From contig NZ_JACNYL010000001.1 in assembly GCF_014692525.1 (NCBI RefSeq), positions 310,001-374,000 of the forward strand: a stretch of 64,000 bases of DNA. Direction: 5' to 3'. The position numbers and the translations under genes were made by a program. The stretch is from Sphingobacterium chuzhouense (GTDB lineage: Bacteria; Bacteroidota; Bacteroidia; Sphingobacteriales; Sphingobacteriaceae). The notes below the pieces were generated by a model. It had not been told where the DNA came from and made no database searches. It worked only from the letters and a program-made list of their open reading frames with translations. Positions 17,845 through 27,328 of this stretch are shown one piece after another (position 1 is the first letter of the stretch; each line of letters starts with the position of its first letter).

Positions 17845-18597
17845 ATGGAAACAAGAAGAAAATTCTTAACAAAAAGTCTCCTTACCTTAGGAGCTGCCAC
17901 TATAGGCACCAAAGCGTTATTTGCAGCAGAAAATAATCTGGCAAAAAATGAAAAGTTACGCATACAACAAAATGATGTTATCTTATTTCAGGGTGATTCT
18001 ATTACCGATGCGGGACGGAAACGGGATAATTTAAAACCAAACGACACCATCGCCTTTGGTCATGGATATGCGATGATGGCTGCCGCTACGTTACTAAATA
18101 AATATGCTGATAAAAACATTCAGGTCTATAACCGGGGTATCAGCGGAAATAGAGTACCAGACCTTATCAGCAGATGGGATACCGACGCCATTCAACTTCG
18201 CCCAACGATATTAAGCATACTTATCGGTGTAAACGATTTCTGGCGTACCATCGATAGGGGTGCGCAAAATACACCGCAGCAATATAAACAGCAATATCAG
18301 CAATTATTGGATACCACGTTAAAACAACTTCCACAAGTTAAATTGATTATCGGCGAACCGTTCGGTGTGAAAGATGTAAAACATGTAACAGATGCCTGGT
18401 ATCCCGATTTTCTAGGTTATCAACAAGCGGCAAAAGAAATAGCAAAAGAATATAACGCTATATTCCTGCCTTATCAATCCGTGTTCGACAAAGCGGCAAG
18501 CCGCGGTTCTGGTGATTATTGGACAACAGATGGTGTACATACTTCGTTAGCGGGTGCAAACCTTATGGCGGAAGCCTGGTTAAGTTTGATTAAATAA
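17845..18597 (+). CDS. SGNH/GDSL hydrolase with Tat-like signal
   Basis: From the ATG at 17845 the 250-residue product begins METRRKFLTKSLLTLGAA, a twin-arginine-like signal ending near ALFA. The in-frame GTG at 17806 would bury this signal and is disfavoured. All four SGNH blocks are present: FQGDSITDAGR (Ser), NRGISGNRV (Gly), GVNDFW (Asn) and DGVHTS (Asp/His). This predicts an esterase, perhaps of the carbohydrate acetylesterase kind, exported folded. The true substrate is unknown. It lies directly after the aminotransferase and is convergent with recQ. Confidence 0.85.
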   Translation: METRRKFLTKSLLTLGAATIGTKALFAAENNLAKNEKLRIQQNDVILFQGDSITDAGRKRDNLKPNDTIAFGHGYAMMAAATLLNKYADKNIQVYNRGISGNRVPDLISRWDTDAIQLRPTILSILIGVNDFWRTIDRGAQNTPQQYKQQYQQLLDTTLKQLPQVKLIIGEPFGVKDVKHVTDAWYPDFLGYQQAAKEIAKEYNAIFLPYQSVFDKAASRGSGDYWTTDGVHTSLAGANLMAEAWLSLIK

Positions 18598-18626
18598 TAA
18601 TTTTTAGGGTAGGCCTTATTCCTGCC

Positions 18627-20528
18627 CTAAAAATCACTATTCCAATAATACAACCCATCCCGCAAAACAATCTGCTCTTGATCCAGCAGCAATCGGATCA
18701 CGTGTAACTTCGTATCATCGTCGCCAAGCGTTAATTCATCAACAAGATGCTTCACCTCTTTTTCGCCCGCCAATAATACGGTCTTTATTTCTTCCTGTAA
18801 TTTCTCGTGTATATCTTCACGATGCTGACGCACCAAACATAAATCACAAATACCACAAAATATCACTTCTTTCTCCCCAAAATAAGTTTGCAACGCTATG
18901 CTTCGACAATCCTTCGTGTCAAGAAAAGCATAAATAGCTTTTATTTGTTGTTCCTTAATATGCCTTCTCTCCTCGATAAAAGATGTATCAATAAAGAGGT
19001 GCTTATAATCTACACGCGCTTGAAGAAATTCTAGTTGCGGAGCATCTGTTTTAGGAAGATAGGAAGCTATTTCCAATTGTTGGAGTCCCCGCAACATATT
19101 CACGATGTTATCATACGAAACCTTAAGCTTTTTCGCCAGTTCATATTCGTTCAACGCAATATAAAAATCGAATGCGCCACCTGTTGTACGCAAAATCAAT
19201 TTTATGAGCGGATCATATTTCGCAGACTGCACCTGAAATTTATAAAGCTCTTGATAATCAATTTCAAACTTAAATCGCGAGGGAATAAAAACAGCTTCAG
19301 ATACGGCAATCCACCCATCTCTTTCCAAAAACTTCAACGCACTCAATGTCGGGAGAACATCTATTTTATAGCGTTTGCAGAAATCGACAACGTCAAAATC
19401 AAAAAAAAGTCCTTTCCCTGCACCGTAAGCGATCTGGAAGTAGTTTCCAAGATAATGATAAACCTGCTGAATAAATTGTATCGGTGGAAAACCAGCTATA
19501 AAATTATCCCACAATTTTTCGCGATCCGCCTGTTGATACATCAGTACTGGAAATGCCTTCTTTCCGTCGCGACCTGCCCGGCCCGCTTCCTGGTAATAAG
19601 CCTCCAACGAATCGGGAATATCCAGATGCAATACAAATCGCACATCCGGTTTATCGATTCCCATCCCAAACGCATTGGTCGCGACGATGACACGCACCCG
19701 ATTTTCCATCCAGCTGTCCTGCTTTTGTGAACGTGTTTGTGCATCCAATCCGGCATGATAAAAATCTGCTGGTACGCCGTGGTTGATTAAATATTGTGCC
19801 ACTTCCTGCGTCTCACGACGATTACGGACGTAGATCACCCCCGATCCTCCAATCTTGTGAATCATGCGCAGCATCCGTCCCATCTTATCTTCCTCGGCCA
19901 ATACCATATAGGCTAAATTTTCCCTTCGGAAGCTTTTTTGAAATACTTCGCCTCCTACGAAATGTAATTTGTCTTGAATGTCATCAACGACACGTGGCGT
20001 CGCAGTAGCCGTCAATGCCAAAAAAGGTGTGCTTGGGTGAATCTCACGCAACTTCGCCAATTCCAAATAAGCCGGGCGAAAATCATACCCCCATTGCGAA
20101 ATACAGTGTGCTTCGTCGATAGCAAAAAGACTCACCTTCATATAGCGTATTCGTTCTTTTACCAAATCACTATATAGACGTTCTGGCGCAAGATAAAGAA
20201 ACTTGATCCGCCCGTACACACAATTATCCAAGGCAATATCCACTTCCCGATGCGACATACCTGAAAAAATAGCAACCGCTTCGATACCTTTTTTTCGTAG
20301 GTTCTGGACCTGATCTTTCATCAATGCAATAAGCGGGCTGACCACAATGCATATACCCGCCGATTGAAGTGCCGGCACTTGAAAACAAATAGACTTCCCC
20401 CCTCCCGTAGGCATTAACGCCAAGGTGTCGCGCCCCTGCAACACTGCGTTAATAATATCCTGCTGCAGTGGGCGAAAGGTCTTATATCCCCAATATTGTT
20501 CCAGTATGTCCAGACTTTTATTTTCCAT
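18627..20528 (-). CDS. recQ: ATP-dependent DNA helicase RecQ
   Basis: This is a 3'-5' DNA helicase of recombination and repair. The 633-residue product has all superfamily 2 motifs: MPTGGGKSICFQ (Walker A), AIDEAHCISQWGYDFRP (DEAH and aromatic loop), TATATPRV, NAFGMGIDKPDVR and QEAGRAGRDG. The RQC zinc site is CRSIALQTYFG...CGICDLC (four Cys). The end has a short winged-helix or degenerate tail and no clear HRDC domain. The start at 20528 (MENKSLDILEQYWGY) is preferred over an upstream ATG. It overlaps the comEC end by 11 bp, so it is the last gene of the HHH-barrel/comEC/recQ operon. Confidence 0.95.
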   Translation of the reverse strand: MENKSLDILEQYWGYKTFRPLQQDIINAVLQGRDTLALMPTGGGKSICFQVPALQSAGICIVVSPLIALMKDQVQNLRKKGIEAVAIFSGMSHREVDIALDNCVYGRIKFLYLAPERLYSDLVKERIRYMKVSLFAIDEAHCISQWGYDFRPAYLELAKLREIHPSTPFLALTATATPRVVDDIQDKLHFVGGEVFQKSFRRENLAYMVLAEEDKMGRMLRMIHKIGGSGVIYVRNRRETQEVAQYLINHGVPADFYHAGLDAQTRSQKQDSWMENRVRVIVATNAFGMGIDKPDVRFVLHLDIPDSLEAYYQEAGRAGRDGKKAFPVLMYQQADREKLWDNFIAGFPPIQFIQQVYHYLGNYFQIAYGAGKGLFFDFDVVDFCKRYKIDVLPTLSALKFLERDGWIAVSEAVFIPSRFKFEIDYQELYKFQVQSAKYDPLIKLILRTTGGAFDFYIALNEYELAKKLKVSYDNIVNMLRGLQQLEIASYLPKTDAPQLEFLQARVDYKHLFIDTSFIEERRHIKEQQIKAIYAFLDTKDCRSIALQTYFGEKEVIFCGICDLCLVRQHREDIHEKLQEEIKTVLLAGEKEVKHLVDELTLGDDDTKLHVIRLLLDQEQIVLRDGLYYWNSDF

Positions 20529-22620
20529 GCTTCTTATCCCAAACATAAGCAAAATTATTTTTCAACACATAATAGGATAACCTTAAAGAATCCGCATTTT
20601 TTATCATCTTTGGCAAAATACTCGGTCCGTTCGACCCGTCCAATATCAAAAGTTTGATATTACTGAAATCCTTGTCATCAAGGGTGTCATAAGGAGACAT
20701 GTTACGCCACAATAAAATATCACATGCCACAGGTTTCTTTTCTGTTCTGCTGCCTTCCATAATACCTAATGTCCCCATAGCCGTTTGGATCTTCATACAT
20801 TGCCCTCTTTTTAACTCGGGTAGCCGGTGAAAAGTTATATCCGCTGTTCGTGTATAATGTTGAAGATCCGGTAGAACCTGCATAGCTAATCTTGGATGTT
20901 TCACACTATCCAACGTAGACACAAGAGAAACTTTACCGCAATCAATCACCGCAATGGCAACCTCCCGCCCCACATTGTACATCTTTATACCTTTATAAGA
21001 GGTATATTTTACAGACGTTACGGCAACAGAAAACACAAGTATTTCTACGGAAATGAACGTACACCATAAAAATGGTTTACGCAGACCATACCAAGTAATA
21101 AGCAGAAAAACGATGACCAATAGAAACAAAAAGAGCTGCGCCCCCGAAAAATCAATGCCTTGTGCAGTGGCAAAAGGTAAGCTCTCAATCACTTTAAGCC
21201 CACCTAGGAGAAAGCGGCTCAAATAGGTTAAACCTATTCCTAGATAGCTGTTGGCGAATAAAAAAGGACATACCGCTAATGCTATACCAACATACATCAA
21301 CGTGGTAGCCGGCAGCGATACAAATAGATTCCCGAGTAGAAAATAATTCGGAAACTGATGGAAGTAATACAGTGCCAAGGGAGTTGTAAAAAGTTGCGCA
21401 CTGAACGAAACCAATACCGCTTGCCATATGATACGTATCCACTTGTTGTTTATTGGAAAAGCTTTGTTCAGCAGCGGATAGAGTGTAAATAATCCTAAGA
21501 CAGCCAAATAGGACAACTGAAAGCCCATATCGAAGATCATAAAGGGATCAAATAAGAGCAGACAGTACGCGGACGCGAAAAGCGAATTGAGGTTTTGATT
21601 GGAACGTTGACTCCATCCCGCTACTAACAGAAAAGAAATCATCACCCCTGCGCGCAAAATAGAAGGTGCCATTCCGGTTAATAAAACATAACCCCAAATG
21701 GAAATAAGGATCAGCGTAAATCGGATAGGCCTACCATGAGGGAAGCGATCCAAAAAACCGAACAAAAAATTCAATAGAAAGAATACCATGCCTACGTGCA
21801 GTCCCGAAACACTCAACACATGCACGGTACCAGTATTGATGAAAGCGGCTAATGTCTCCGCTTGGAAATTGGCACGATAGCCTAGGATGAGTGCCGAGCA
21901 GACCTCCAACGCTTCTCTATCTGTTATAAATTGCTCGAATTTACGGACAAAATATTGGCGTACGGCTAACGCATATGCTACTATATTATTCCCCTCCCCG
22001 CTTCCAATCAGTCGGACATCCGCCGGTTGTATATAGGCTTGATGGTAGATGTTTTTATGTGCCAGATACCTTTTATAATCGAATTGTTTAGGGTTATGGG
22101 GCGCGCGTACCTCCGTTACTTTATTACGGAAGAATAGCTTGTCGCCATAAGATAGTGTTAAATCAGACTCCTTGCTCTCCCGGGCAATACTCAACATAAT
22201 TCGCCCTGTTGCCGGACTTACTTCTTTATCACGTACTATATGACGAATTTCTAGGGGAAAACGAATACTTCCTTCGCCATATATGGGTTCATCCATTACC
22301 ACCCCTATCAAATAATTGACTTCCTGATCGACAAAATGTCGTGATTGCTGCGCAGGAAGTTCTCGTCCTATCCAAACAATACCCAACAAGAACAACAGGG
22401 TGTAAAATAGCAACGGAAAGAAAATGTGTCTCCGTCGTCGACTATATATCTCTATCCCTATTAAAAACAGAAGTATAGTTATAATACATCCGATGATAAT
22501 CTGAAAAAGCAATGTTGGTAATGCTAGGTAATAGCCACAGACAATACCTATTCCGAAAAATAAAAAAGTTCTGGCAAACGGTACTTTCCGCAACGCCAGA
22601 TAAGAAGATTGCCCTACCAT
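20518..22620 (-). CDS. comEC: ComEC/Rec2 family DNA-uptake channel protein
   Basis: ComEC carries transforming single-stranded DNA across the inner membrane. The 700-residue protein has N-terminal spans, a soluble OB-like part (about residues 85-200) and the multi-span Competence domain (about 225-500) with the typical NTGTVHVLSVSGLHVGMVFFLLNF and GMAPSILRAGVMISFLL. The C-terminal 180 residues hold the usual place of the beta-lactamase-like nuclease, but I see no HxHxDH metal motif, so that part is degenerate, as in a sizeable share of Bacteroidota ComEC proteins. It overlaps the upstream gene by 7 bp and recQ by 11 bp. Confidence 0.9.
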   Translation of the reverse strand: MVGQSSYLALRKVPFARTFLFFGIGIVCGYYLALPTLLFQIIIGCIITILLFLIGIEIYSRRRRHIFFPLLFYTLLFLLGIVWIGRELPAQQSRHFVDQEVNYLIGVVMDEPIYGEGSIRFPLEIRHIVRDKEVSPATGRIMLSIARESKESDLTLSYGDKLFFRNKVTEVRAPHNPKQFDYKRYLAHKNIYHQAYIQPADVRLIGSGEGNNIVAYALAVRQYFVRKFEQFITDREALEVCSALILGYRANFQAETLAAFINTGTVHVLSVSGLHVGMVFFLLNFLFGFLDRFPHGRPIRFTLILISIWGYVLLTGMAPSILRAGVMISFLLVAGWSQRSNQNLNSLFASAYCLLLFDPFMIFDMGFQLSYLAVLGLFTLYPLLNKAFPINNKWIRIIWQAVLVSFSAQLFTTPLALYYFHQFPNYFLLGNLFVSLPATTLMYVGIALAVCPFLFANSYLGIGLTYLSRFLLGGLKVIESLPFATAQGIDFSGAQLFLFLLVIVFLLITWYGLRKPFLWCTFISVEILVFSVAVTSVKYTSYKGIKMYNVGREVAIAVIDCGKVSLVSTLDSVKHPRLAMQVLPDLQHYTRTADITFHRLPELKRGQCMKIQTAMGTLGIMEGSRTEKKPVACDILLWRNMSPYDTLDDKDFSNIKLLILDGSNGPSILPKMIKNADSLRLSYYVLKNNFAYVWDKKHGK

Positions 22621-24668
22621 TGATATCGGAATTGAATTTTAATTTCTGATCGGCGTGGACCCTCGCTTTGATCCAACCCGGAACCCACCGTTTCCACATC
22701 CAAATAGTGGTTTTGACTGTAACGTAGCCAGAAATCTGTTTTGCGACCGATACGATAGCGCAGGTTGATATAAGAACGACCACCTTCCCCATTATACATC
22801 GGAAATGCACTCGCATATAACACATCGTTCTCGTACGCATATAATCTAGCGTCGTACGAGTCGGTAGCAAACAGCGCTAAGCGTAAGTTTGCTTGCAGGG
22901 GCAAACGAGTAGGTTTCCAGAATACATCCTGATAAGCTAGCCATCCAAAATCAATTCTCCCATCCTTTTCATATCGTATGCCCTCTGCTCTTGACCGAAT
23001 TTCCCACTTGTTGGATAATTTATACTGAAAGGCTAAACGTAACTGATCCTTAAGCACATCCACGACCTCCCTGTCGGGCGGCCTTCCGCTATTGTTTTCT
23101 TGTTTTAGCCGATGGCGATAGCGTAGGGAAACCCGCCCTATCTTATACCAAGTATACGTAAATTGAGATAGAACGTCCATTCCCGTACTTGGCTCGTCTA
23201 CCCGATAACGTAACCACGGAAAGCGGAACACATCTACATAATTTACCCATTCTATTTTCCTATTGGGGTGGAACATAAATCCGGTATAGACTCCCTCTTC
23301 GTTGGTAACCGCACTTCCCTCTCCCAATGCTTGTGCAAAAACTGCATGGTAGTTCCGTTGATAATTCCGATAGTTAACGAATGTTGATACTTTCGGATGC
23401 ACACTGGCGATCAAGCCATTTAGCGTTGCCCAACCCCGACCATATTCATGAGCCGTTTCGCCAAACAGATACATATTTCGAAACGTGTACTGGTAATTAA
23501 TGCCTATATTGGTTAACCGGTCACCTTCAAAAGAATAGGCGTGCCGTGGAGAGCCATCATGCACAATAGCACCGTCATATTGTGTGTAAACACCTACAGC
23601 ACCTAACTTTAAGCGTTTATAGCGATAGGTAACATCGATTCCCGCAACACCTTGGGTTATAGCGCGGCGATTACGAAGTTCATTGGGTGTACGATGTAAT
23701 CCGGACGCCGAAATGGAACTGATGATGTAACTATCTTCTTCTGTTATGGAACGGTTCCCAGATAATTTTCGCCAGGAAACAAAAGGCGTAATTTCCCAAT
23801 TATCAATTGATAAACGCGTGGCGAAACCAGAAAGATAGTTATTCTCGTTCATAGATGTATAACTTCGTAATCCTGCCCCCTGTCTAGCGCTACTCGTAAT
23901 CATCGCCCCTTTGCCAAAACTCAGACCGTTCCACATAACTAGTCCTTGTCCCACTTGCAAGGCATAGTTTCCTAGCAACAATTCTTTAAATATACCGACA
24001 TCTTTCACATATAGACTAACGCCGTAATGGTCAAAACCATAGCGTTGCTTTTCTCGAAAGAAAGGTTCTCCCGCATCTTTTTCCATATTGATCGCCAAGC
24101 GTACCCGATTACGGAAATTGAAACGGTAACGGAGCATATACCGGTTTGCATCCCCGAGATAACGCGATCGCGTGCTGTCCGTAATAAGGTAACCTCGTTG
24201 TTCCTGGAATATGGTACCATAGCGCAACATCAGTTGTTGCTCACTGTCATCATAAAGTTTTCGCCAAGTTAATCCCTCAAGCGTGGACGTAGAAGAGACC
24301 GTGATAAAAGGATTTAACCGTTCGATAGTCGGTAGATCAAAATGAGCAATCCCTTGCAGTTCAAGCACAGAAATAAACCTCCCTGTCTGTTCACGGTGTG
24401 CTAACAGGCTTGCAATCTGCAAAGGCGATAGAAATAAGAGCTTGGCCAATTCCTGTTCGTCTGTTTTATTTAAATCAATTGGTCGCGTATGGTAGTAACG
24501 CAGAAGCTCAAGGAATTCATCGACATCAATTTCTTCCTCCAGTTCTTCCACCAATTGTTCTACAATTTGCTCCACAACCGGGCTTTCACTCCATGTTTGG
24601 CTTTTTACCAGCGTATTATACCCCAGTAAAACAGCAATTACTAAGATAAATACAGAGGTAAAACGCAT
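22614..24668 (-). CDS. Helix-hairpin-helix protein with outer-membrane barrel
   Basis: The 684-residue protein starts with a signal peptide (about 1-24) and an acidic helix. ComEA-like HHH units follow at about residues 62-120 (RPIDLNKTDEQELAKLLFLSPLQIASLLAHREQTG and the following ELQGIAHFDLPTIERLNPF). About 550 residues of alternating aromatic beta-strands then end in FRYQW, an outer-membrane barrel with a C-terminal aromatic. The HHH part is expected to contact DNA or act as a periplasmic hairpin plug. The operon with comEC and recQ points to DNA uptake, with this as the surface component, but I know of no proven function. The 340 bases upstream of the start hold only the initiator tRNA promoter. 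Confidence 0.8.
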   Translation of the reverse strand: MRFTSVFILVIAVLLGYNTLVKSQTWSESPVVEQIVEQLVEELEEEIDVDEFLELLRYYHTRPIDLNKTDEQELAKLLFLSPLQIASLLAHREQTGRFISVLELQGIAHFDLPTIERLNPFITVSSTSTLEGLTWRKLYDDSEQQLMLRYGTIFQEQRGYLITDSTRSRYLGDANRYMLRYRFNFRNRVRLAINMEKDAGEPFFREKQRYGFDHYGVSLYVKDVGIFKELLLGNYALQVGQGLVMWNGLSFGKGAMITSSARQGAGLRSYTSMNENNYLSGFATRLSIDNWEITPFVSWRKLSGNRSITEEDSYIISSISASGLHRTPNELRNRRAITQGVAGIDVTYRYKRLKLGAVGVYTQYDGAIVHDGSPRHAYSFEGDRLTNIGINYQYTFRNMYLFGETAHEYGRGWATLNGLIASVHPKVSTFVNYRNYQRNYHAVFAQALGEGSAVTNEEGVYTGFMFHPNRKIEWVNYVDVFRFPWLRYRVDEPSTGMDVLSQFTYTWYKIGRVSLRYRHRLKQENNSGRPPDREVVDVLKDQLRLAFQYKLSNKWEIRSRAEGIRYEKDGRIDFGWLAYQDVFWKPTRLPLQANLRLALFATDSYDARLYAYENDVLYASAFPMYNGEGGRSYINLRYRIGRKTDFWLRYSQNHYLDVETVGSGLDQSEGPRRSEIKIQFRYQW

Positions 24669-24962
24669 AATCTTTGAGCATTTAAAATAAACAGATAGGA
24701 ATCAGGTATACATACACCCCAATGTGCAGTGTTGTCCGCCGGACTATCCGGCGGTAAAAATCTCTTTTTACGCGTCAACGCACTACTTTTCCTCTTAGAT
24801 AAGAAGGATAAATAAAACTGCTGAACGGATAAATAGAGAGTCACAACGGTTAGTGGTAAACTTCTTTTCATCACAATTCATTATAATTGATAAAGTGAAA
24901 GTACAGAATATTAGATCATTATCCAATTCCAACTGTCAATCTTTTTAAAAAAGCATATTTCC

Positions 24963-24994
24963 TTTTGGTTTTAGCTCAAAAAACGCTATCTTTG
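24963..24994 (+). promoter_or_regulatory. Promoter of the initiator tRNA pair
   Basis: TTTTG (24963-24967) and TATCTTTG (24987-24994) are 19 bp apart. The first tRNA starts 15 bp downstream. Confidence 0.7.
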
Positions 24995-25008
24995 TGTCAC
25001 CAAAAAAT

Positions 25009-25081
<73 letters not shown>

Positions 25082-25130
25082 CTAACAAAAAGCAAAGCGC
25101 GAGGCTAAGCTTAAAAAATTCAAGAAATAT

Positions 25131-25203
<73 letters not shown>

Positions 25204-25208
25204 CTAAC

Positions 25209-25241
25209 AAAAAGCGCTAAGGAAACTTGGCGCTTTTTTTA
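25209..25241 (+). terminator. Terminator of the initiator tRNA pair
   Basis: AGCGCTAA and TTGGCGCT pair with one G-U pair and are followed by T7. Confidence 0.8.
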
Positions 25242-25287
25242 TTCCCTCATATTTTTATAAAATAAAAACAATACCATATATCTTAAA

Positions 25288-25327
25288 ACAAGAGAGCCGA
25301 CATTCAGTCGGCCCCTTATTTTTTTAT
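25288..25327. terminator. Hairpin downstream of prs, possibly bidirectional
   Basis: GCCGAC-ATTCA-GTCGGC lies in the gap between convergent units. The plus strand has a long T run after it; the minus strand has a shorter, interrupted one. Confidence 0.65.
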
Positions 25328-25354
25328 TAGAATAGCATTACTAATACAATGGCA

Positions 25355-26311
25355 TTATTTAATGTCAAACAAATCAGAAATCGATCCGTGTTCATTTACA
25401 TTCTTAATCGCTCCAGCAAATAAATCAGCCGTAGATAGTACTTTAATTTTACTACAGCTTCTTTGCTTCTCCGAATTTAACTGAATGGTATCTGTGACGA
25501 TCATTTCTGTTAACACTGAATTCTCGATCGTATCATAAGCTTTTCCTGATAAGACTGCATGCGTACATACGGCTCTTACTGAACGAGCGCCGTTTTCCAT
25601 AATCAACGCAGCCGCTTTAGACAACGTACCAGCCGTATCACATATATCATCTATCAAGACGACATCTTGATCCTTCACATCTCCAATAATCGACATAGAT
25701 TCGATTTCATTGGCACGTTTACGACGTTTGTCACAAATGATAACCTCCGCGTTGAAGAATTTGGCAAATGTACGAGCACGGTACGAACCGCCCATATCTG
25801 GAGACGCAATGGTCAGATTAGGCAAATTCAACGATTTGATGTACGGTACAAATATAATAGATCCATCTAGGTGATCCACCGGGATATCAAAGAATCCTTG
25901 TATCTGTGCAGCGTGCAAATCCATGGTCATAATTCGGTGTGCACCGGCTGCCACAATGAGGTTTGCAATCAATTTCGCGCCAATAGCAACACGCGGTTTG
26001 TCTTTCCTATCTTGGCGAGCATAACCGAGATAAGGTACGACCACCGTGATATAATGGGCAGAAGCACGCTTTGCCGCATCAATCATAAATAAAAGCTCTA
26101 AAAGATTGTCGTTTGGCTGGTTTGTGGATTGGATTAAGAACACGTCGCTTCCGCGTACTGATTCGTTATAAAAAGGCTGAATTTCTCCATCGCTAAACTT
26201 GGATAAGGTCATATCGCCAAGCGGCTTTCCATAAGATGTGGAGATTTTTTCCGCTAATTCCACTGTTCCAGACCCTGCGAACAGCTTCACCGTGTTAAAT
26301 TGCAAAGGCAT
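25355..26311 (-). CDS. prs: Ribose-phosphate pyrophosphokinase
   Basis: The enzyme makes PRPP from ribose 5-phosphate and ATP, feeding purine, pyrimidine, histidine and NAD synthesis. The 318-residue product has the class I layout: KPLGDMTLSKFSDGEIQ near the N-terminus, PYLGYARQDRKDKPR, the metal site DLHAAQIQGFF (about residue 130) and the PRPP loop VVLIDDICDTAGTLSKAA (about 218-235). The minus-strand tRNA-Gln lies 70 bp upstream with no clear terminator between, so part of the prs mRNA may start at the tRNA promoter. Confidence 0.97.
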   Translation of the reverse strand: MPLQFNTVKLFAGSGTVELAEKISTSYGKPLGDMTLSKFSDGEIQPFYNESVRGSDVFLIQSTNQPNDNLLELLFMIDAAKRASAHYITVVVPYLGYARQDRKDKPRVAIGAKLIANLIVAAGAHRIMTMDLHAAQIQGFFDIPVDHLDGSIIFVPYIKSLNLPNLTIASPDMGGSYRARTFAKFFNAEVIICDKRRKRANEIESMSIIGDVKDQDVVLIDDICDTAGTLSKAAALIMENGARSVRAVCTHAVLSGKAYDTIENSVLTEMIVTDTIQLNSEKQRSCSKIKVLSTADLFAGAIKNVNEHGSISDLFDIK

Positions 26312-26380
26312 TTCTTACGCGTGTTTTATATGTTGGATTTATTATTATTTCCAATTTAGAAGAAAGCAAAACCAAAAAAG

Positions 26381-26451
26381 TTGTCCGACCTGGATTCGAA
26401 CCAGGACTAAATGAACCAAAATCATTTGTACTACCCTTATACTATCGGACA
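26381..26451 (-). tRNA. tRNA-Gln (anticodon TTG), second copy
   Basis: On the minus strand the acceptor is TGTCCGA/TCGGACA, the anticodon loop TTTTGGT and the T arm CCTGG-TTCGAAT-CCAGG. It differs from the 1437-1507 copy at several stem positions that stay paired (compensated changes), so this is an old duplicate. Confidence 0.94.
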
Positions 26452-26478
26452 AACTCCAAGATTAACTTAGCTTTGCCA

Positions 26479-26509
26479 CAAAGTTAGCCAAATGTTTCTT
26501 AAAACAAAA
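26479..26509 (-). promoter_or_regulatory. Promoter of the second tRNA-Gln
   Basis: On the minus strand TTTTG (26505-26509) and TAACTTTG (26479-26486) are separated by 18 bp. Confidence 0.6.
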
Positions 26510-26588
26510 GCTAAATTGCTATCTACCATAGTCGATAGGCTGCAAACTCCGGAGAAAGCACAATCACTTAGATAGTAGCAAATAAAAA

Positions 26589-26619
26589 TTTGCTTATCAA
26601 AAAAAATACCGTATTTTTG
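26589..26619 (+). promoter_or_regulatory. Promoter of rplY
   Basis: TTTG (26589-26592) and TATTTTTG (26612-26619) are exactly 19 bp apart, one of the clearest promoters in the window. Confidence 0.7.
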
Positions 26620-26644
26620 CACCTCAAATTTAGATAATTAAGAA

Positions 26645-27241
26645 ATGAAATCAATTGCTATTAGCGGTTCTGTTAGACAGAACGTAGGGAAAAGAGATGC
26701 AAAAGAATTGCGTTACGAAGGAAAGATTCCTGCAGTTCTTTATGGTGGCAAAGAACAAACCCACCTTGCTGTATCCGCAGCTGATTTGAAATCTGTTCTA
26801 TATACTGCTGACGTAGTATTTGTAGAATTGGATATCGACGGCAAAAAAACACGTGCTATCGTTCAAGACGCACAATTCCACCCACTTACCGATTTGGTAA
26901 CACACGTGGATTTCTTGGAATTGTTTGATGACAAACAAGTTTCTGTAAATATTCCTATTAAATTAACAGGAGATTCTCCAGGTGTTAAAATGGGCGGTAA
27001 ACTTGTTCAGAAACTACGTAATCTTCGTGTGAAAGCATTACCAAATGATCTTCCTCAGGAAATCAAGGTTCCTATGGATTCGTTAGAGGTTGGTAAATCT
27101 TTCCGTGTAGGACAGGTATCATTGGAAAATGCGAAAATCCTTAACAACGCTGACGATACGATCGTATCTGTAGTAATGTCTCGTGCATTGCGTCAAGCAG
27201 AGCAAGAAGCAGCAAAAGCAGCAAAAGGCTCTAAGAAATAG
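26645..27241 (+). CDS. rplY: 50S ribosomal protein L25/general stress protein Ctc
   Basis: It binds 5S rRNA. At 198 residues it is the long Ctc-type form: an N-terminal L25 domain (ISGSVRQNVGKRDAKELRYEGKIPAVLYGG, about 5-95) and a C-terminal TL5/Ctc beta domain (VSVNIPIKLTGDSPGVKMGGKLVQKLRNLRVKALPNDLPQEI). A Lys/Ala-rich tail ends the protein. pth follows directly; the rplY-pth order is conserved widely in bacteria. Confidence 0.96.
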   Translation: MKSIAISGSVRQNVGKRDAKELRYEGKIPAVLYGGKEQTHLAVSAADLKSVLYTADVVFVELDIDGKKTRAIVQDAQFHPLTDLVTHVDFLELFDDKQVSVNIPIKLTGDSPGVKMGGKLVQKLRNLRVKALPNDLPQEIKVPMDSLEVGKSFRVGQVSLENAKILNNADDTIVSVVMSRALRQAEQEAAKAAKGSKK

Positions 27242-27261
27242 TACCGAGGTATTTAAACAAT

Positions 27262-27297
27262 AAAAAAGCATCGCATATATGTGCGGTGCTTTTTTAT
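27262..27297 (+). terminator. Terminator between rplY and pth
   Basis: AAGCATCGCA and TGCGGTGCTT pair around TATATG and are followed by T6. Confidence 0.75.
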
Positions 27298-27315
27298 TTG
27301 TCTAACACTATTCCT

Positions 27316-27323
27316 TATCTTTG
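27316..27323 (+). promoter_or_regulatory. -7 box of pth, suggesting a leaderless start
   Basis: TATCTTTG ends only 5 bases before the ATG at 27329, so transcription would start at or next to the start codon. No good -33 box is seen at 19 bp. Confidence 0.45.
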
Positions 27324-27328
27324 CACCC

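Noticed and set aside
24641..24874. 77-codon minus-strand frame upstream of the HHH-barrel gene
   Set aside because: It overlaps the start of that gene, has no recognisable domain and no own promoter. A signal-like start (MMKRSLPLTVV) kept it under consideration, but the support is too thin.
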